A stretch of 46,921 bases of DNA, taken from positions 1 through 46,921 of the IMG/VR virus record IMGVR_UViG_3300038701_001111, one strand, 5' to 3'. This stretch comes from a virus. The translations under genes were made by a program, and so were the position numbers. Positions 15,483 to 23,613 of the stretch are shown piece after piece. The notes beneath the pieces are model-generated. The model was given only the letters and a program-made list of their open reading frames with translations. It was not told the origin of the DNA and ran no database searches. Within the stretch, counting starts at the first letter, position 1, and each line of letters begins with the position of its first letter.

Positions 15483-15908
15483 TTAACGGATCGCTTGCCA
15501 GCGAACATGCACTTTGGTGCGCCAGTATGTGCCATCCCGGTAGCCTTCATCGGCATATGTCGGGTCAACGACAGTCACTTCGCCAACCCCGGCAGGCAGG
15601 CAAAGGTCAACGGGGAAATGCGCCTTGATAACTTCGGCGTGTTCGCGGCTCGTGCGCGTGCCAGTGTTCTTTGTCGCCATGATGTCCACAATCATCCGGC
15701 TGGATTGGAGCGAATGAGTGGAAAACCCGATACGCGCGGGTGGCGTCATGAGCAAGGTTGCAACCCAATAAGGCGCGACCGGAGCGACCGGCCTTTCCGA
15801 CGTTGCAGGGTCTCGGTTCTCCCAAATAATCTTTGGGATTGTGGCTAAAGTATTCGCGGCGAGTTGCAGGCGATAGGTCAGCGCATCTTCGATGTCCTTA
15901 TCCGTCAT
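15483..15908 (-). CDS. DUF4128-like tail terminator protein
   Basis: A 141-residue protein that begins MTDKDIEDALTYRLQ in an ATGA overlap with the gp10-like gene. The pattern, a helix then IIWENRD and later SRMIVDIMATKNTGTRTSREHAEVI, matches DUF4128-type tail terminator (gpU-like) proteins. These cap the tail tube and join it to the neck. Gene order (gp10-like, terminator, tube) supports this. Confidence 0.7.
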   Translation of the reverse strand: MTDKDIEDALTYRLQLAANTLATIPKIIWENRDPATSERPVAPVAPYWVATLLMTPPARIGFSTHSLQSSRMIVDIMATKNTGTRTSREHAEVIKAHFPVDLCLPAGVGEVTVVDPTYADEGYRDGTYWRTKVHVRWQAIR

Positions 15909-16306
15909 GGATACCTCGCAATCGCCGCTGCTACGCCCGCATTGACAAACTGTTGCCACTGGTCAGCCGCCCACTCGACAAAGTGAGCGCCCGGTCTGCC
16001 CCGGTTTCCGTTGTTCACCGCAGCCGCATATTCCATCGTCCAACGGAAGGTTGCGAAGTCGCCGCCCTTCATTGCGCCCGCGACGAACACATAGCTATCA
16101 GGCCCGATTACGCCATTGGCCCCGTTCAGCTCGGCCAAGAGGCTGTTTCGCAGCGCCCCGGTATCGACCGGCATTCGCCCGCCCTTGGAATTGGTTAGCT
16201 GTGCCGCCTCAAGAAGCCGCTCAACCGCGAACCGCAGAGCATAGTCGATCCGTTGTTCGTATTTGTAGACCGCCTGATTCATGTTGGCGAAGGTGTAGCG
16301 GGTCAC
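15905..16306 (-). CDS. HK97 gp10-like tail completion protein
   Basis: A 133-residue protein with the gp10 pattern: an N-terminal helix (ALRFAVERLLEAAQL), MPVDTGALRNSLLAE, then a WTMEYAAAVNNGNRGRPGAHFVE segment. PVDTGxLRxS is the hallmark of this family, which completes the head-tail joint. The start is GTG at 16306 in a GTGA overlap with the upstream stop. Confidence 0.8.
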   Translation of the reverse strand: MTRYTFANMNQAVYKYEQRIDYALRFAVERLLEAAQLTNSKGGRMPVDTGALRNSLLAELNGANGVIGPDSYVFVAGAMKGGDFATFRWTMEYAAAVNNGNRGRPGAHFVEWAADQWQQFVNAGVAAAIARYP

Positions 16307-17232
16307 GTGGTCCTGACCTGCATATAACATCGGCAATTTATGGTTTCGCCGCCCGGAGCGCCAAGGCTGGTGTCGCCGGGATATCGGAGTTGATACCCGC
16401 CGACCGTGAACGCCTCATCCTTGCCGACCTTCTGGCCGTCCGCCGCGCCGTGGCTTGCCCGCGTTCTGCTATCGCCAGTGTCCTGCCATGTCTTCGTCAC
16501 GTCCGCCGCCGCGATGTTGTTGTTCGGGCTTTCGACAAGCTGGTCGATTGCCTCTTGCCGTCCCGCGTTCAACGCCTTGATGGTTTCGGTGCGTGCGATA
16601 CGTTCGCCACGCTGCCGGAGTAACTTGTCCGCATACCGCCGCGCCATACTTTCGACCTGATCCGCCGCCCTGCCTTCCGCAGTGAGCCGGTCCCGGTAGT
16701 TCTGGACCCACCGCGCCTCGCGTGAGTGCAGCCCGACCAGACCGCCGCGCCGCTTGCCCCTGACGATCCGGCCCGAAATATCCAGCGCCGTCTTGCGCGG
16801 GTTTGCCCCGGCCTCCAAACCGCTGCGGATTGTCTCGGCCAACATCACCTTGGTATCTTCGACCACCTCAGTGACCAGCTTTGCGCCGATCTCGCGGATG
16901 ATGCGTTCCGCGCGCTCATTTCGCCCTCCGAAGGACTGGATGACCCGCCGTCCCTGTGGAAGCCGCCGCGTTGCCCACTTGATGCTGTCCATCTGGTAGC
17001 GCCCACCCGCGACAACCGTAGCCGCCAGCGCCTCATCAAGCGCGTAGAGCGCCGCCTCATCCATCCGCAGGGCGTCGAACGCCGCCTGCACGTCCCCGCG
17101 ATCTATGGCCTGCTCCAGCGCCCGCAAGGCTATGTTGCTGCGTACCTGTGACATGGATTGAACGAATGCGGCGCGTAAGCCGGGCCACGTTTCGTCTAGC
17201 AGCCGCAGGAAGTTGCGTCGGTTATCTTTCAC
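16303..17232 (-). CDS. Head morphogenesis protein (Mu gpF / SPP1 gp7-like)
   Basis: A 309-residue protein with the C-terminal signature of phage head morphogenesis proteins: ARTETIKALNAGRQEAID, TKTWQDTGDSRTRASHGAADGQ and a final INCRCYMQV. It acts as a minor capsid component in head assembly. It usually lies next to the portal gene; here it is downstream of the neck genes, about 5 kb from the portal. Start chosen at GTG 17232, which has GGGAAGGA 5 bases upstream; GTG at 17247 is the alternative. Confidence 0.85.
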   Translation of the reverse strand: MKDNRRNFLRLLDETWPGLRAAFVQSMSQVRSNIALRALEQAIDRGDVQAAFDALRMDEAALYALDEALAATVVAGGRYQMDSIKWATRRLPQGRRVIQSFGGRNERAERIIREIGAKLVTEVVEDTKVMLAETIRSGLEAGANPRKTALDISGRIVRGKRRGGLVGLHSREARWVQNYRDRLTAEGRAADQVESMARRYADKLLRQRGERIARTETIKALNAGRQEAIDQLVESPNNNIAAADVTKTWQDTGDSRTRASHGAADGQKVGKDEAFTVGGYQLRYPGDTSLGAPGGETINCRCYMQVRTT

Positions 17233-17249
17233 GACTATCCTTCCCACTC

Positions 17250-17432
17250 ATGTCCCAGCGCCGCATCCCTGTCGTGGTCAATCTGACCCCCGCCGAACAC
17301 GCCGCGCTGTTGGATTTTGTCTCGAAGATCACAAACGAAACGAACCCGCCTGCGGTGGCGCGGTATCTGGTGATTGATTATCTGGTTTCAGAGTTGGGCT
17401 ATGATCTGCCCGTGCCGGATGTTGAGGGATAG
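17250..17432 (+). CDS. Ribbon-helix-helix-like small protein on the opposite strand
   Basis: A 60-residue protein with an N-terminal strand (RIPVVVNLTPAEHAALLDFV), two helices and a C-terminal helix (ARYLVIDYLVSELG), resembling Arc/MetJ-type DNA-binding proteins. It sits on the plus strand in a gap between two leftward late genes, and no leftward frame of note covers this gap. The ribosome-binding site is weak. It could be a regulator expressed apart from the late operon. Confidence 0.5.
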   Translation: MSQRRIPVVVNLTPAEHAALLDFVSKITNETNPPAVARYLVIDYLVSELGYDLPVPDVEG

Positions 17433-17468
17433 CCGCTGTTGGCGTGTCAGGCGGTCTTGGGCCATTGG

Positions 17469-17657
17469 TTACCGCCTGGACTTCGGCGGCGGCGGTGTGG
17501 TGGGTGCGGATGCGACGATGGGGTCAGAAAACCCAAGATCGTCCAATCGCTTCATCCGGCCTTCGATCTCATCCAGCATCGCCAGAATTTTCGCGGCCTT
17601 TTCCTTGGCTGCGTTCAGTTCGGTCATGTCTACGGTGATGCGACCGATCTCTGCCAT
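17469..17657 (-). CDS. Small helical protein in the head-tail region
   Basis: A 62-residue protein with a predicted amphipathic helix (LNAAKEKAAKILAMLDEIEG) and a Pro-rich tail ending PPPPKSRR. AAGGAACCGCC precedes the ATG at 17657. Not recognised; it could be a small assembly factor. Confidence 0.55.
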   Translation of the reverse strand: MAEIGRITVDMTELNAAKEKAAKILAMLDEIEGRMKRLDDLGFSDPIVASAPTTPPPPKSRR

Positions 17658-17709
17658 GGCGGTTCCTTCCATGCGCTGAAACCCCGCAGGATGCAGGGCC
17701 GGTTTGACT

Positions 17710-17724
17710 ATCGGTATTACCGAT
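17710..17724. promoter_or_regulatory. Perfect 15-base palindrome in the late operon
   Basis: ATCGGTATTACCGAT, with 7-base arms around a central T, lies in the untranslated gap between the genes ending at 17746 and starting at 17657. It could be an operator for a dimeric repressor, for example the nearby RHH-like protein, or an RNA hairpin. No other copy was noticed in the window. Confidence 0.4.
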
Positions 17725-17745
17725 GGTCATTCGGGTTGTGGGTGG

Positions 17746-17901
17746 TTAGTCTTGCGGGGTTGCCGCCGATTTCCGGTTTTGCTTTAGCGCCTCTTGCACC
17801 TCTGCGACAGTTGGCCGGTTGGGGTTCAACGCCATCAAGATCGGGTCATTCTCAAGCTGACGCACAAAAGCGTCCAGTTCGTCTGCAAAGTTTTGCTTCA
17901 T
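17746..17901 (-). CDS. Small protein (51 aa), neck region
   Basis: Begins MKQNFADELDAFVRQLENDP and continues as one helical domain with Asn/Pro turns. Its ATG overlaps the preceding TGA as TGATG. Two short coupled genes between head completion and head morphogenesis genes are reminiscent of split tail-chaperone or portal-neck accessory pairs. No family is recognised. Confidence 0.55.
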   Translation of the reverse strand: MKQNFADELDAFVRQLENDPILMALNPNRPTVAEVQEALKQNRKSAATPQD

Positions 17902-18053
17902 CACTCTCTCCCCTTCCCCGCCGCGCCTTCGTCAAACGCCGCCTGTGTCAGTGCCGCAAATATCACCGGGTCCACCTGCGCCAGCACCCACGCGCTGAAC
18001 GTCTCGCCTCGGTCCAAGTGCCAGAGAATGCGAGCTAGGTGGTAGGTGGTCAA
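17901..18053 (-). CDS. Small protein (50 aa) with TTG start
   Basis: Reads TTYHLARILWHLDRGETFSA and onward to KGRE. The start appears to be TTG at 18053 inside the stop of the preceding gene, and its own stop overlaps the next ATG. This tight coupling and a good protein-like sequence support it in spite of the rare start codon. Function unknown. Confidence 0.5.
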   Translation of the reverse strand: MTTYHLARILWHLDRGETFSAWVLAQVDPVIFAALTQAAFDEGAAGKGRE

Positions 18054-18448
18054 ACAGACAATTCCAATTCGTAAAGCAGCGCCACGCCAGAAGGCGCAAG
18101 CGGTTTGACTGCGATGATTTCTTCAAACACAGTATCCGCCGCAACATCCGCCTTGGCAACACCAACCGCAATCACGTCAGACTTGAGCGGCTGCACCCCC
18201 GTCGCGTCAATGGTCAGTGTGCGTTTTTGCGTCCCGATCAGCGTGCCGTTCATGTCGCGGATGTCCCGCACGTCTTCAATCGCCACCACCTGATAATCAA
18301 CCGGGTCGTTTGCCGGGTCCGCTGGTTCTTCCCAAGGGTTCTGTGGCTCGTCAGGCTCCGACGATGCGCGGCGGATGGTGCAGGGCTGGCCGAACTTGGC
18401 AACCAAGCGCGCGGCTGTGGCCTTTGGTCGGGCGTAGTTGAACGTCAC
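18050..18448 (-). CDS. Head closure / head-tail adaptor protein
   Basis: A 132-residue beta-rich protein (ARLVAKFGQPCTIRRASSEPD, VIAVGVAKADVAADTVF, GVALLYELELSV) directly after the DnaT-like connector gene. Length and position match phage head-closure or stopper proteins. ATGA overlap with the previous gene. Confidence 0.65.
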   Translation of the reverse strand: MTFNYARPKATAARLVAKFGQPCTIRRASSEPDEPQNPWEEPADPANDPVDYQVVAIEDVRDIRDMNGTLIGTQKRTLTIDATGVQPLKSDVIAVGVAKADVAADTVFEEIIAVKPLAPSGVALLYELELSV

Positions 18449-18987
18449 ACCCGCACCGCCGATCCTTGCACCAGCGACCCCCCACCCGTCGCAAGTAGCG
18501 GCCCGATCAGGTCGCGCACGACCAGCAGGACAGGGCGAACGCTGTCAGCGTCGGTGCGGCTCAGATCGTACTCCACGGCGATGCTGCCAACCTTCTCCAC
18601 CTTCACCCGCTCAGACGGTGTGTAATCCGGCGTCATTGCGCCCGGTGTTGCTAGTTCGCGGCGCGTCACCTCGGCAGTTGCCCGCTCGATTTCATCCGGC
18701 ACTTCGTCAGACGGGACTGAATAGCCGTCATCGTCCACAACGTCCCAACGGGGCCAAGCCAAAGCCTGACCGCCACCGATGGCGCTTCGGCCCTTGATCC
18801 GCTCACCCGCCCACTTGTAGCTGTCGGACATAAACGCAGTCGCCCGCACAATGCCTTGCTCAATCAGCGTGTCGGAATAGTCGCTGTAATCGTGGCCGCG
18901 TGCATCACAGTATGCCTTGAAATAGGCGACACTGATAAACCCGTTGGCGTCCGTCTTGCCGGTGCCATCCTCGACCACAAGCGTCAT
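18445..18987 (-). CDS. DnaT-like head-tail connector protein
   Basis: A 180-residue protein with the phage DnaT-like pattern: TDANGFISVAYFKAYCDARG, YKWAGERIKGRSA, QALAWPRWDVVDDDGYSVP and a C-terminal helix. Despite the family name these proteins act as head-tail connectors when encoded after the coat gene. Its start is 2 bases after the preceding stop region. Confidence 0.75.
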   Translation of the reverse strand: MTLVVEDGTGKTDANGFISVAYFKAYCDARGHDYSDYSDTLIEQGIVRATAFMSDSYKWAGERIKGRSAIGGGQALAWPRWDVVDDDGYSVPSDEVPDEIERATAEVTRRELATPGAMTPDYTPSERVKVEKVGSIAVEYDLSRTDADSVRPVLLVVRDLIGPLLATGGGSLVQGSAVRV

Positions 18988-18989
18988 TT

Positions 18990-19232
18990 TCAGTCACCCA
19001 CGAACATGATGGCGGAAAGCTGTTCCCGCAATTCATCGACCTTTGCCGTCTTGTCGAACACGGCGTCATGCGCTTCCAAAAGCATCACGACTTCCGGCTT
19101 TTTCAGCTTGGCGATATCCTCGGGGCTTTCGGGGATCTCCGATGCCTCGGCCACTTGGGCGCGCGGGTCGTCTGCATTGACGATCTTGCGGCGTCCGTCA
19201 ATTTCAATCTCGACTGTCGGAATGCGGGGCAT
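18990..19232 (-). CDS. HeH/SAP-like small protein after the coat gene
   Basis: An 80-residue protein whose C-terminal half (KLKKPEVVMLLEAHDAVFDK then VDELREQL) fits the HeH/LEM fold, a small nucleic-acid or protein-binding module often found downstream of phage coat genes. AAAGGAACCTGAA precedes the ATG at 19232; the longer frame to 19349 covers a hairpin and is unlikely. Confidence 0.65.
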   Translation of the reverse strand: MPRIPTVEIEIDGRRKIVNADDPRAQVAEASEIPESPEDIAKLKKPEVVMLLEAHDAVFDKTAKVDELREQLSAIMFVGD

Positions 19233-19267
19233 TTCAGGTTCCTTTCGGTTCGGGTTGATCTTGAGAA

Positions 19268-19289
19268 AGGGGCCACCGCAGCAGCCCCT
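19268..19289 (-). terminator. GC hairpin after the coat gene (attenuator-like)
   Basis: On the minus strand GGGGC and GCCCC pair around a 10-base loop, flanked by an A-T pair and followed by TTCTC. It lies 9 bases after the coat stop. It could reduce transcription into the downstream head genes so that coat protein is made in excess. Confidence 0.5.
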
Positions 19290-19297
19290 CAGAAAGA

Positions 19298-20452
19298 TCA
19301 GCCCAGCAGAATTGCAGCATGTTCCGGCTTGACCATCTTGACGCCCCAAGCCAGACCGACCTCGTACTTGACGCGGCGGTATTGCTTATACATCGCGATC
19401 TGAAACACCAGACCGGACACAGGGTCTTGCACGGTTGTCACGTCCGTCGCCTCGTCGCCGCCTTCCGGCATCGCAGGGACACGCGCCGCCAACAGCATCG
19501 CGTTTTGGCTGAATGCCATGTTTGCGGTGAAGTCATTGCCGATGGTCATTTCGACGGTATCAGCAAGAGCCTCACGCAAGCCAGGAGCGCCCAGAACGAT
19601 ATTGCCGGAAGCGCCCGCAAGGCCAGTCGTCACAACGTATTTGTTGGTGTCGCCTGCGAAGGTCACAACGTCACCGGCAAGGATACCAGAAGCGCCCGCC
19701 GTGCCGCCGTCCAGCGCGATTGTGGTTTCGCCAACAGGCTCACCGCCCGCCGCGTCGTAAAGCGTGCCGCTGCCCTTGGTGTGTGTTGCCACGCCTGCCG
19801 AAGTACCCATGACAAAGCCATGAAGTTCGCGCATCTGGCGCTGGCGGAGCATCGCCCCGGCATCGCCCGCTTCGTTGACCTTGAACAACTGCGACTGCTT
19901 GCCTTCCAGCTTGGCCCGTGCCGCGCTGCCCACAATCATAACGCGGCCCGACTGAGGCGCGCCGTTTTCGTCAAGAATGCGGTTGATCTCGGCAAGGTCG
20001 GTCATGTCGTCTGCGGTTCCAAACGGCGTGGTGCCTGCCGTGCCGTGCGCACGGGATGCCCCGGCATAGAGCGCGCCAAGGTCGGCCTCGACCGCATTCG
20101 CCAGCGTGCGGAACGCTTGGGAAAACTGGTCACGCAGGATGGTGTTGACGACGCCATCCTTGGTCACGGAAAGCTGCTCCTCGCCGGTCCAGCGGATCGG
20201 GTAGGCTTTGCTTTTCGAGATGGACAGGTCGGTGTAACCGATGGTCTGGTCGCCGCTGTCTGCCGGGTCATTGCCCGGTGTGATGTCTTCAAGCGCAGCC
20301 GCAGGAACGACAGGCGAACGGACAGTCTGACCGACTGCGCCGCTTTGGGCCGTCGCATCGCGCTGCACGTTCGGAATGAAGCCGATCAACTCGCGGGACA
20401 CAACGTCCAACGAATTGTAAATGGTCGGGATAAGACCCGTTAAGGTGTTCAT
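19298..20452 (-). CDS. Major capsid protein, P22 coat-like
   Basis: A 384-residue coat protein of the P22 gp5-like group (HK97 fold). Readable features: a NTLTGLIPTIYNSLDVVSRE start, GQTVRSPVVP, ITPGNDPADSGDQTIGYTDL, SKAYPIRWTGEEQLSV, an RQMRELHGFVMG segment, a GILAGDVVTFAGDTNKYVVT beta domain corresponding to the inserted domain region, and a conserved end with YKQYRRVKYEVGLAWG. AAAGGATCACTGAA precedes the ATG at 20452; 21 extra upstream codons cover the leader hairpin and are not used. Confidence 0.85.
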   Translation of the reverse strand: MNTLTGLIPTIYNSLDVVSRELIGFIPNVQRDATAQSGAVGQTVRSPVVPAAALEDITPGNDPADSGDQTIGYTDLSISKSKAYPIRWTGEEQLSVTKDGVVNTILRDQFSQAFRTLANAVEADLGALYAGASRAHGTAGTTPFGTADDMTDLAEINRILDENGAPQSGRVMIVGSAARAKLEGKQSQLFKVNEAGDAGAMLRQRQMRELHGFVMGTSAGVATHTKGSGTLYDAAGGEPVGETTIALDGGTAGASGILAGDVVTFAGDTNKYVVTTGLAGASGNIVLGAPGLREALADTVEMTIGNDFTANMAFSQNAMLLAARVPAMPEGGDEATDVTTVQDPVSGLVFQIAMYKQYRRVKYEVGLAWGVKMVKPEHAAILLG

Positions 20453-20490
20453 TTCAGTGATCCTTTGTGGTAAGATGGTGTTAAGGTTGG

Positions 20491-20513
20491 TGGGCCGTCC
20501 AGCCCGGTACGCC
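20491..20513 (-). promoter_or_regulatory. Leader hairpin element, copy 1 (before coat gene)
   Basis: On the minus strand the element reads ACCGGGCTGGACGGCCCA, with GGGC and GCCC pairing. A second copy, 21 of 23 bases identical, precedes the scaffold gene at 22096. The two lie in matching positions upstream of highly expressed head genes. Confidence 0.5.
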
Positions 20514-20555
20514 AATCACCATCCGGATCATGGCAATCAGACAAAGGAAGAACCA

Positions 20556-21299
20556 ATGACTGAGAGAGTTTGCAGCGTTGATGGCTGCACCAAGAGCGCC
20601 GAAGCGAAGGACCACGGGCACCTTGGTATGTGTTGCGCCCACTATCAGCGCGTCCGCATCCACGGCGATCCGATAGTGAACAAAAGGGCGCAGCCAAAAG
20701 CGCCCCGGTTTAAGGAGTGCTCAATTGATGGCTGCGAAAGGAATGCGGCCCACGTCGCCAGCGGCAAAAAGGGCATGTGCTCGATGCACTACGCAAGAAT
20801 GCGGAAACATGGCGACCCAAGCCGCGTTGACCGGGTAGCAAGTCCGGCAATGGATTGGCTGACCGCTCATGCTTCACATGAGTGCGACGACTGTCTGATT
20901 TGGCCGTTCGCTATCGGCGCAGATGGTTATGGGCGAGTTCACCGCCCGAAAGGCTCACTAACAACCGCTTCAAACCTCATGTGCGAGATGGTTCACGGGC
21001 CAAAGCCGTCACAAAAGCACGAAGCCGCCCATTCATGTGGCATGGGTAATACAGGTTGCGTGAACCCCCGTCACGTTTACTGGGCGACACCGAAGGAAAA
21101 CCATGCTGACAAAATCAAACACGGCACGACAAACAGAGGCGAACAGCAAGGAGCATCTAGGCTCACCGAAGATGATATCCGGCAAATCCGCAGTCGGTCT
21201 GGGACCGAAAGCCAGTTGTCCCTTGCCCGTGAGTTTCAGGTTGACCCAAGCCATATATCCAAGATCGTGAATAGGCAGGCCTGGGGTTGGCTCGACTGA
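20556..21299 (+). CDS. HNH homing endonuclease
   Basis: A 247-residue endonuclease on the plus strand between scaffold and coat genes. Two tandem zinc-binding modules open it (CSVDGC...CCAHY...HGDP and CSIDGC...CSMHY...HGDP). An HNH domain follows with HECDDCLIWP, AAHSCGMGNTGCVNPRHVYW and NHADKIKHG. The C-terminus has an HTH (SLAREFQVDPSHISKIVNR). AAAGGAAGAACCA precedes the ATG. It is probably a free-standing selfish element, read against the late operon. Confidence 0.9.
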   Translation: MTERVCSVDGCTKSAEAKDHGHLGMCCAHYQRVRIHGDPIVNKRAQPKAPRFKECSIDGCERNAAHVASGKKGMCSMHYARMRKHGDPSRVDRVASPAMDWLTAHASHECDDCLIWPFAIGADGYGRVHRPKGSLTTASNLMCEMVHGPKPSQKHEAAHSCGMGNTGCVNPRHVYWATPKENHADKIKHGTTNRGEQQGASRLTEDDIRQIRSRSGTESQLSLAREFQVDPSHISKIVNRQAWGWLD

Positions 21300-21302
21300 C
21301 CG

Positions 21303-22061
21303 TTATTCTGCGAGGGTGTAGCCTTCGCCCAGTTTGGCTTGGCGGTCTGCATGGGGCATTGCGTCGAATTCAGCACGGCTCATCGTCTTGGACGACTGAC
21401 CGCCCGAGCCTTGCTTTGCGCCGCCACCGGAATGCCCGGTTCCCTTCATGATGCTGTCGCGGTACGGAAACGCCTCGACCAGCGTTTCAAGCGCCTCATC
21501 AAAGTCGGCCAGTTCGCCGGGCTTCGACTTGGAGTAAATCGCGTTGCCGTTGGCGTCCTTGGCAATCATCTTGCCGTCTTCGAGGCTGAAATGCTCGCCA
21601 AACGTCTTTTCGACCATCGGGACCGGCACGGCCAGCTTGTCGGCAATGAATTTGGACCGGGCAAAGCTGCCGCCGATCTTTTCCTGCCGGAGTGCGTTTT
21701 CCAGTGCCGTCGCCTTCTCGACATACGGCTTGTATTCTTCGTCCTTGGCCTTGATCGCGGCCTGTTTGACCTTCTCGACCTCGCCCGCGTCAATCAGCTT
21801 CTTGTCGTCAAGGTTCTGGATTGTTTCGAGCGCCTTGATTGCCGCCGCTGGGTCTGTGATGCCTTCGAAGCCTTTAAGGCTCTTTTCTGCGGCTTCGGCG
21901 CGTTCCCGGTGGGATTTGGCCTCCCCGTTCAAGCGCGTGATTGTGGCAACGGTGCCGGGTGCGTCAAACGCCACTTGTTTTTCGCCGTCCATATAGACGG
22001 GTTTTCCGTCCTGCACTTCGGCGTAGGTCTTGCCTTCAATCTCAACAGTTTGGAGTTTCAT
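21303..22061 (-). CDS. Scaffold-like protein (DUF6651 type)
   Basis: A 252-residue protein beginning with a strand-rich segment (VEIEGKTYAEVQDGKPVYMD), then a long coiled-coil-like region rich in Lys, Glu and Ala (residues about 45-140), and a GSGGQSSKTMSRAEFDAMPHAD tail. Helical content and the position between portal and coat fit a capsid scaffold. It ends 4 bases from the HNH stop, a convergent junction. Confidence 0.75.
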   Translation of the reverse strand: MKLQTVEIEGKTYAEVQDGKPVYMDGEKQVAFDAPGTVATITRLNGEAKSHRERAEAAEKSLKGFEGITDPAAAIKALETIQNLDDKKLIDAGEVEKVKQAAIKAKDEEYKPYVEKATALENALRQEKIGGSFARSKFIADKLAVPVPMVEKTFGEHFSLEDGKMIAKDANGNAIYSKSKPGELADFDEALETLVEAFPYRDSIMKGTGHSGGGAKQGSGGQSSKTMSRAEFDAMPHADRQAKLGEGYTLAE

Positions 22062-22095
22062 TGCTCAGTCCTTTCGGGCATCCGCCCGGTTGCTA

Positions 22096-22118
22096 TGGGC
22101 CATCCAGCCCGGTTCGCC
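22096..22118 (-). promoter_or_regulatory. Leader hairpin element, copy 2 (before scaffold gene)
   Basis: On the minus strand it reads ACCGGGCTGGATGGCCCA, followed by a second small hairpin (GGGCGGATGCCC) and the AAGGACTGAGCA ribosome-binding region of the scaffold gene. See copy 1 at 20491. Confidence 0.5.
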
Positions 22119-22134
22119 CTTGTGCATCCGCACG

Positions 22135-23613
22135 TTAGGCCGTGAGTGGTGGTTCCTCGTCGTCGCCATCTTGTTCGCGGTTGATGACGGCGAAATCTTC
22201 CTTGCCATCGTATTCCGGTGACAGGATGTTGCGGCGCTTGGCCTCCGAAATCGTCGCCTCGCGGCTGATAATCGGAAAATCGCCTTCGCTCATTTTCAGC
22301 ACATGCTCAAACGTGTCGTCGTCGCCCATGCCAAGGTCAAAGTCGGTGTCAATCAAGACTTCGGCCTCAAACGATTCCTTGAGCCAAAGTCCGGTAATCC
22401 GTAGCGCGTTTTCCAGCGCGTCTTTCAGGTTCAACGCCCACGCTTGGATGGCTGCGTTGCCCTTCTGAGCGGCAAAGGCTGTCGTTACCACTGTCAGGTT
22501 GCCGGATTGCGCGGTTAGCGGCTGTCGGCCCAATTCTCGCAGCGCCTGCCCCGTTTCCTTGATGTCGTCGGCCAGGAACCGCAGCGATGTTGCAGACGGC
22601 TCGACAAATGACCAAGAACCCGCCGCGCCTCCGTTTGTGTTGGGTGGCGCAAACAAGACCGAACCCGGCCCAACTGCGACCGCAAGCGGCTTGCCGTTGT
22701 CGCCCATTGGAGCGGATACCCCGTTGCCCGCAAGCATCGGAAACGCCGTCAACGCCTTGGCGTGCTTCAGCCCGCTTTCCTGTTGGAAATGCTCGACCTG
22801 TAGAAACGCGGCGTCCTGCATCGGTGGGTGGAAGCGCCAGGATTGCCCCATGCGACGGCCTGCGATGAAAGGCACCAGCGGAATGATCCCGATGCTGATA
22901 GGGTTCGGCCCTTCAATGCTGACCCATTCCTTTTGGCCCTTGTCGTCGCTGTCCTGTTCCTCGAAAACTTCGTATGTCGCGGGGCCGTAGCCGCCGCCGT
23001 CCAGCGGTTCGCGGTTGAGAACACGCACGCGGTTGTAGGTCTTTTCACCGTAGCCGCTGCGTTCGCTTGTCGGCTCGTGGATGCGCGCGTGGACAAACTC
23101 CTCGCGCCCGTCAATCATGTCGCTGTAGACCGCCAGCATGGATGTGGCCGGAACGCGCACCCAATAGGGCCGAACGCCTAGCCGCTGCTCATCTGCCCGC
23201 GTGGCGTTGGTCGGGACGCCCTTGGTGTAATCGACCAAGATCCAGTCAATCGCGTTGTTGATACCCGCAAAGAAGGTTTCGCCCGCGAACACATGCAGGT
23301 GATTGCCCTGCCCATCCACGTCTTCGATAAAGCGGGTGAATGTCTCCGGCGCGCCGTCTGCAATCGTTACCTCGGTTGAGAAAGGCCGCTGCGCAAGGTT
23401 CTCCACAATGTCGCGGTAAATATTTGTGAACTTGGCGTTGCTGCGCCGGTATTCGTAATCTTTCTCACGCTCTTGCGGAAACTTCGGAAGGTAGGTCTTC
23501 GCCGCTTGCCGCATTGCCTTTGCGCCGCCGAGGATGGTTTCAACCATGTCCCAATACGGTTTCATGGCGTTGTGGTCTGCCGATGTGTCGATGGGCTTCT
23601 TTTCAGTCATCAT
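22135..23613 (-). CDS. Portal protein (DUF4055 type)
   Basis: A 492-residue portal forming the DNA gate at the capsid vertex. It contains the family's NLAQRPFSTEV, IDWILVDYTKGVPTNATRADEQ, VRPYWVRVPATSML and SATSLRFLADDIKETGQALRELGRQP segments, and an acidic C-terminus. The start MMTEKKP at 23613 lies in the terminase stop; the 15 upstream codons are overlap only. Confidence 0.85.
   Translation of the reverse strand: MMTEKKPIDTSADHNAMKPYWDMVETILGGAKAMRQAAKTYLPKFPQEREKDYEYRRSNAKFTNIYRDIVENLAQRPFSTEVTIADGAPETFTRFIEDVDGQGNHLHVFAGETFFAGINNAIDWILVDYTKGVPTNATRADEQRLGVRPYWVRVPATSMLAVYSDMIDGREEFVHARIHEPTSERSGYGEKTYNRVRVLNREPLDGGGYGPATYEVFEEQDSDDKGQKEWVSIEGPNPISIGIIPLVPFIAGRRMGQSWRFHPPMQDAAFLQVEHFQQESGLKHAKALTAFPMLAGNGVSAPMGDNGKPLAVAVGPGSVLFAPPNTNGGAAGSWSFVEPSATSLRFLADDIKETGQALRELGRQPLTAQSGNLTVVTTAFAAQKGNAAIQAWALNLKDALENALRITGLWLKESFEAEVLIDTDFDLGMGDDDTFEHVLKMSEGDFPIISREATISEAKRRNILSPEYDGKEDFAVINREQDGDDEEPPLTA

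Noticed and set aside
19319-20443. 374-codon plus-strand frame opposite the coat gene
   Set aside because: It is the shadow of a P22-type coat protein; no ribosome-binding site or domain.
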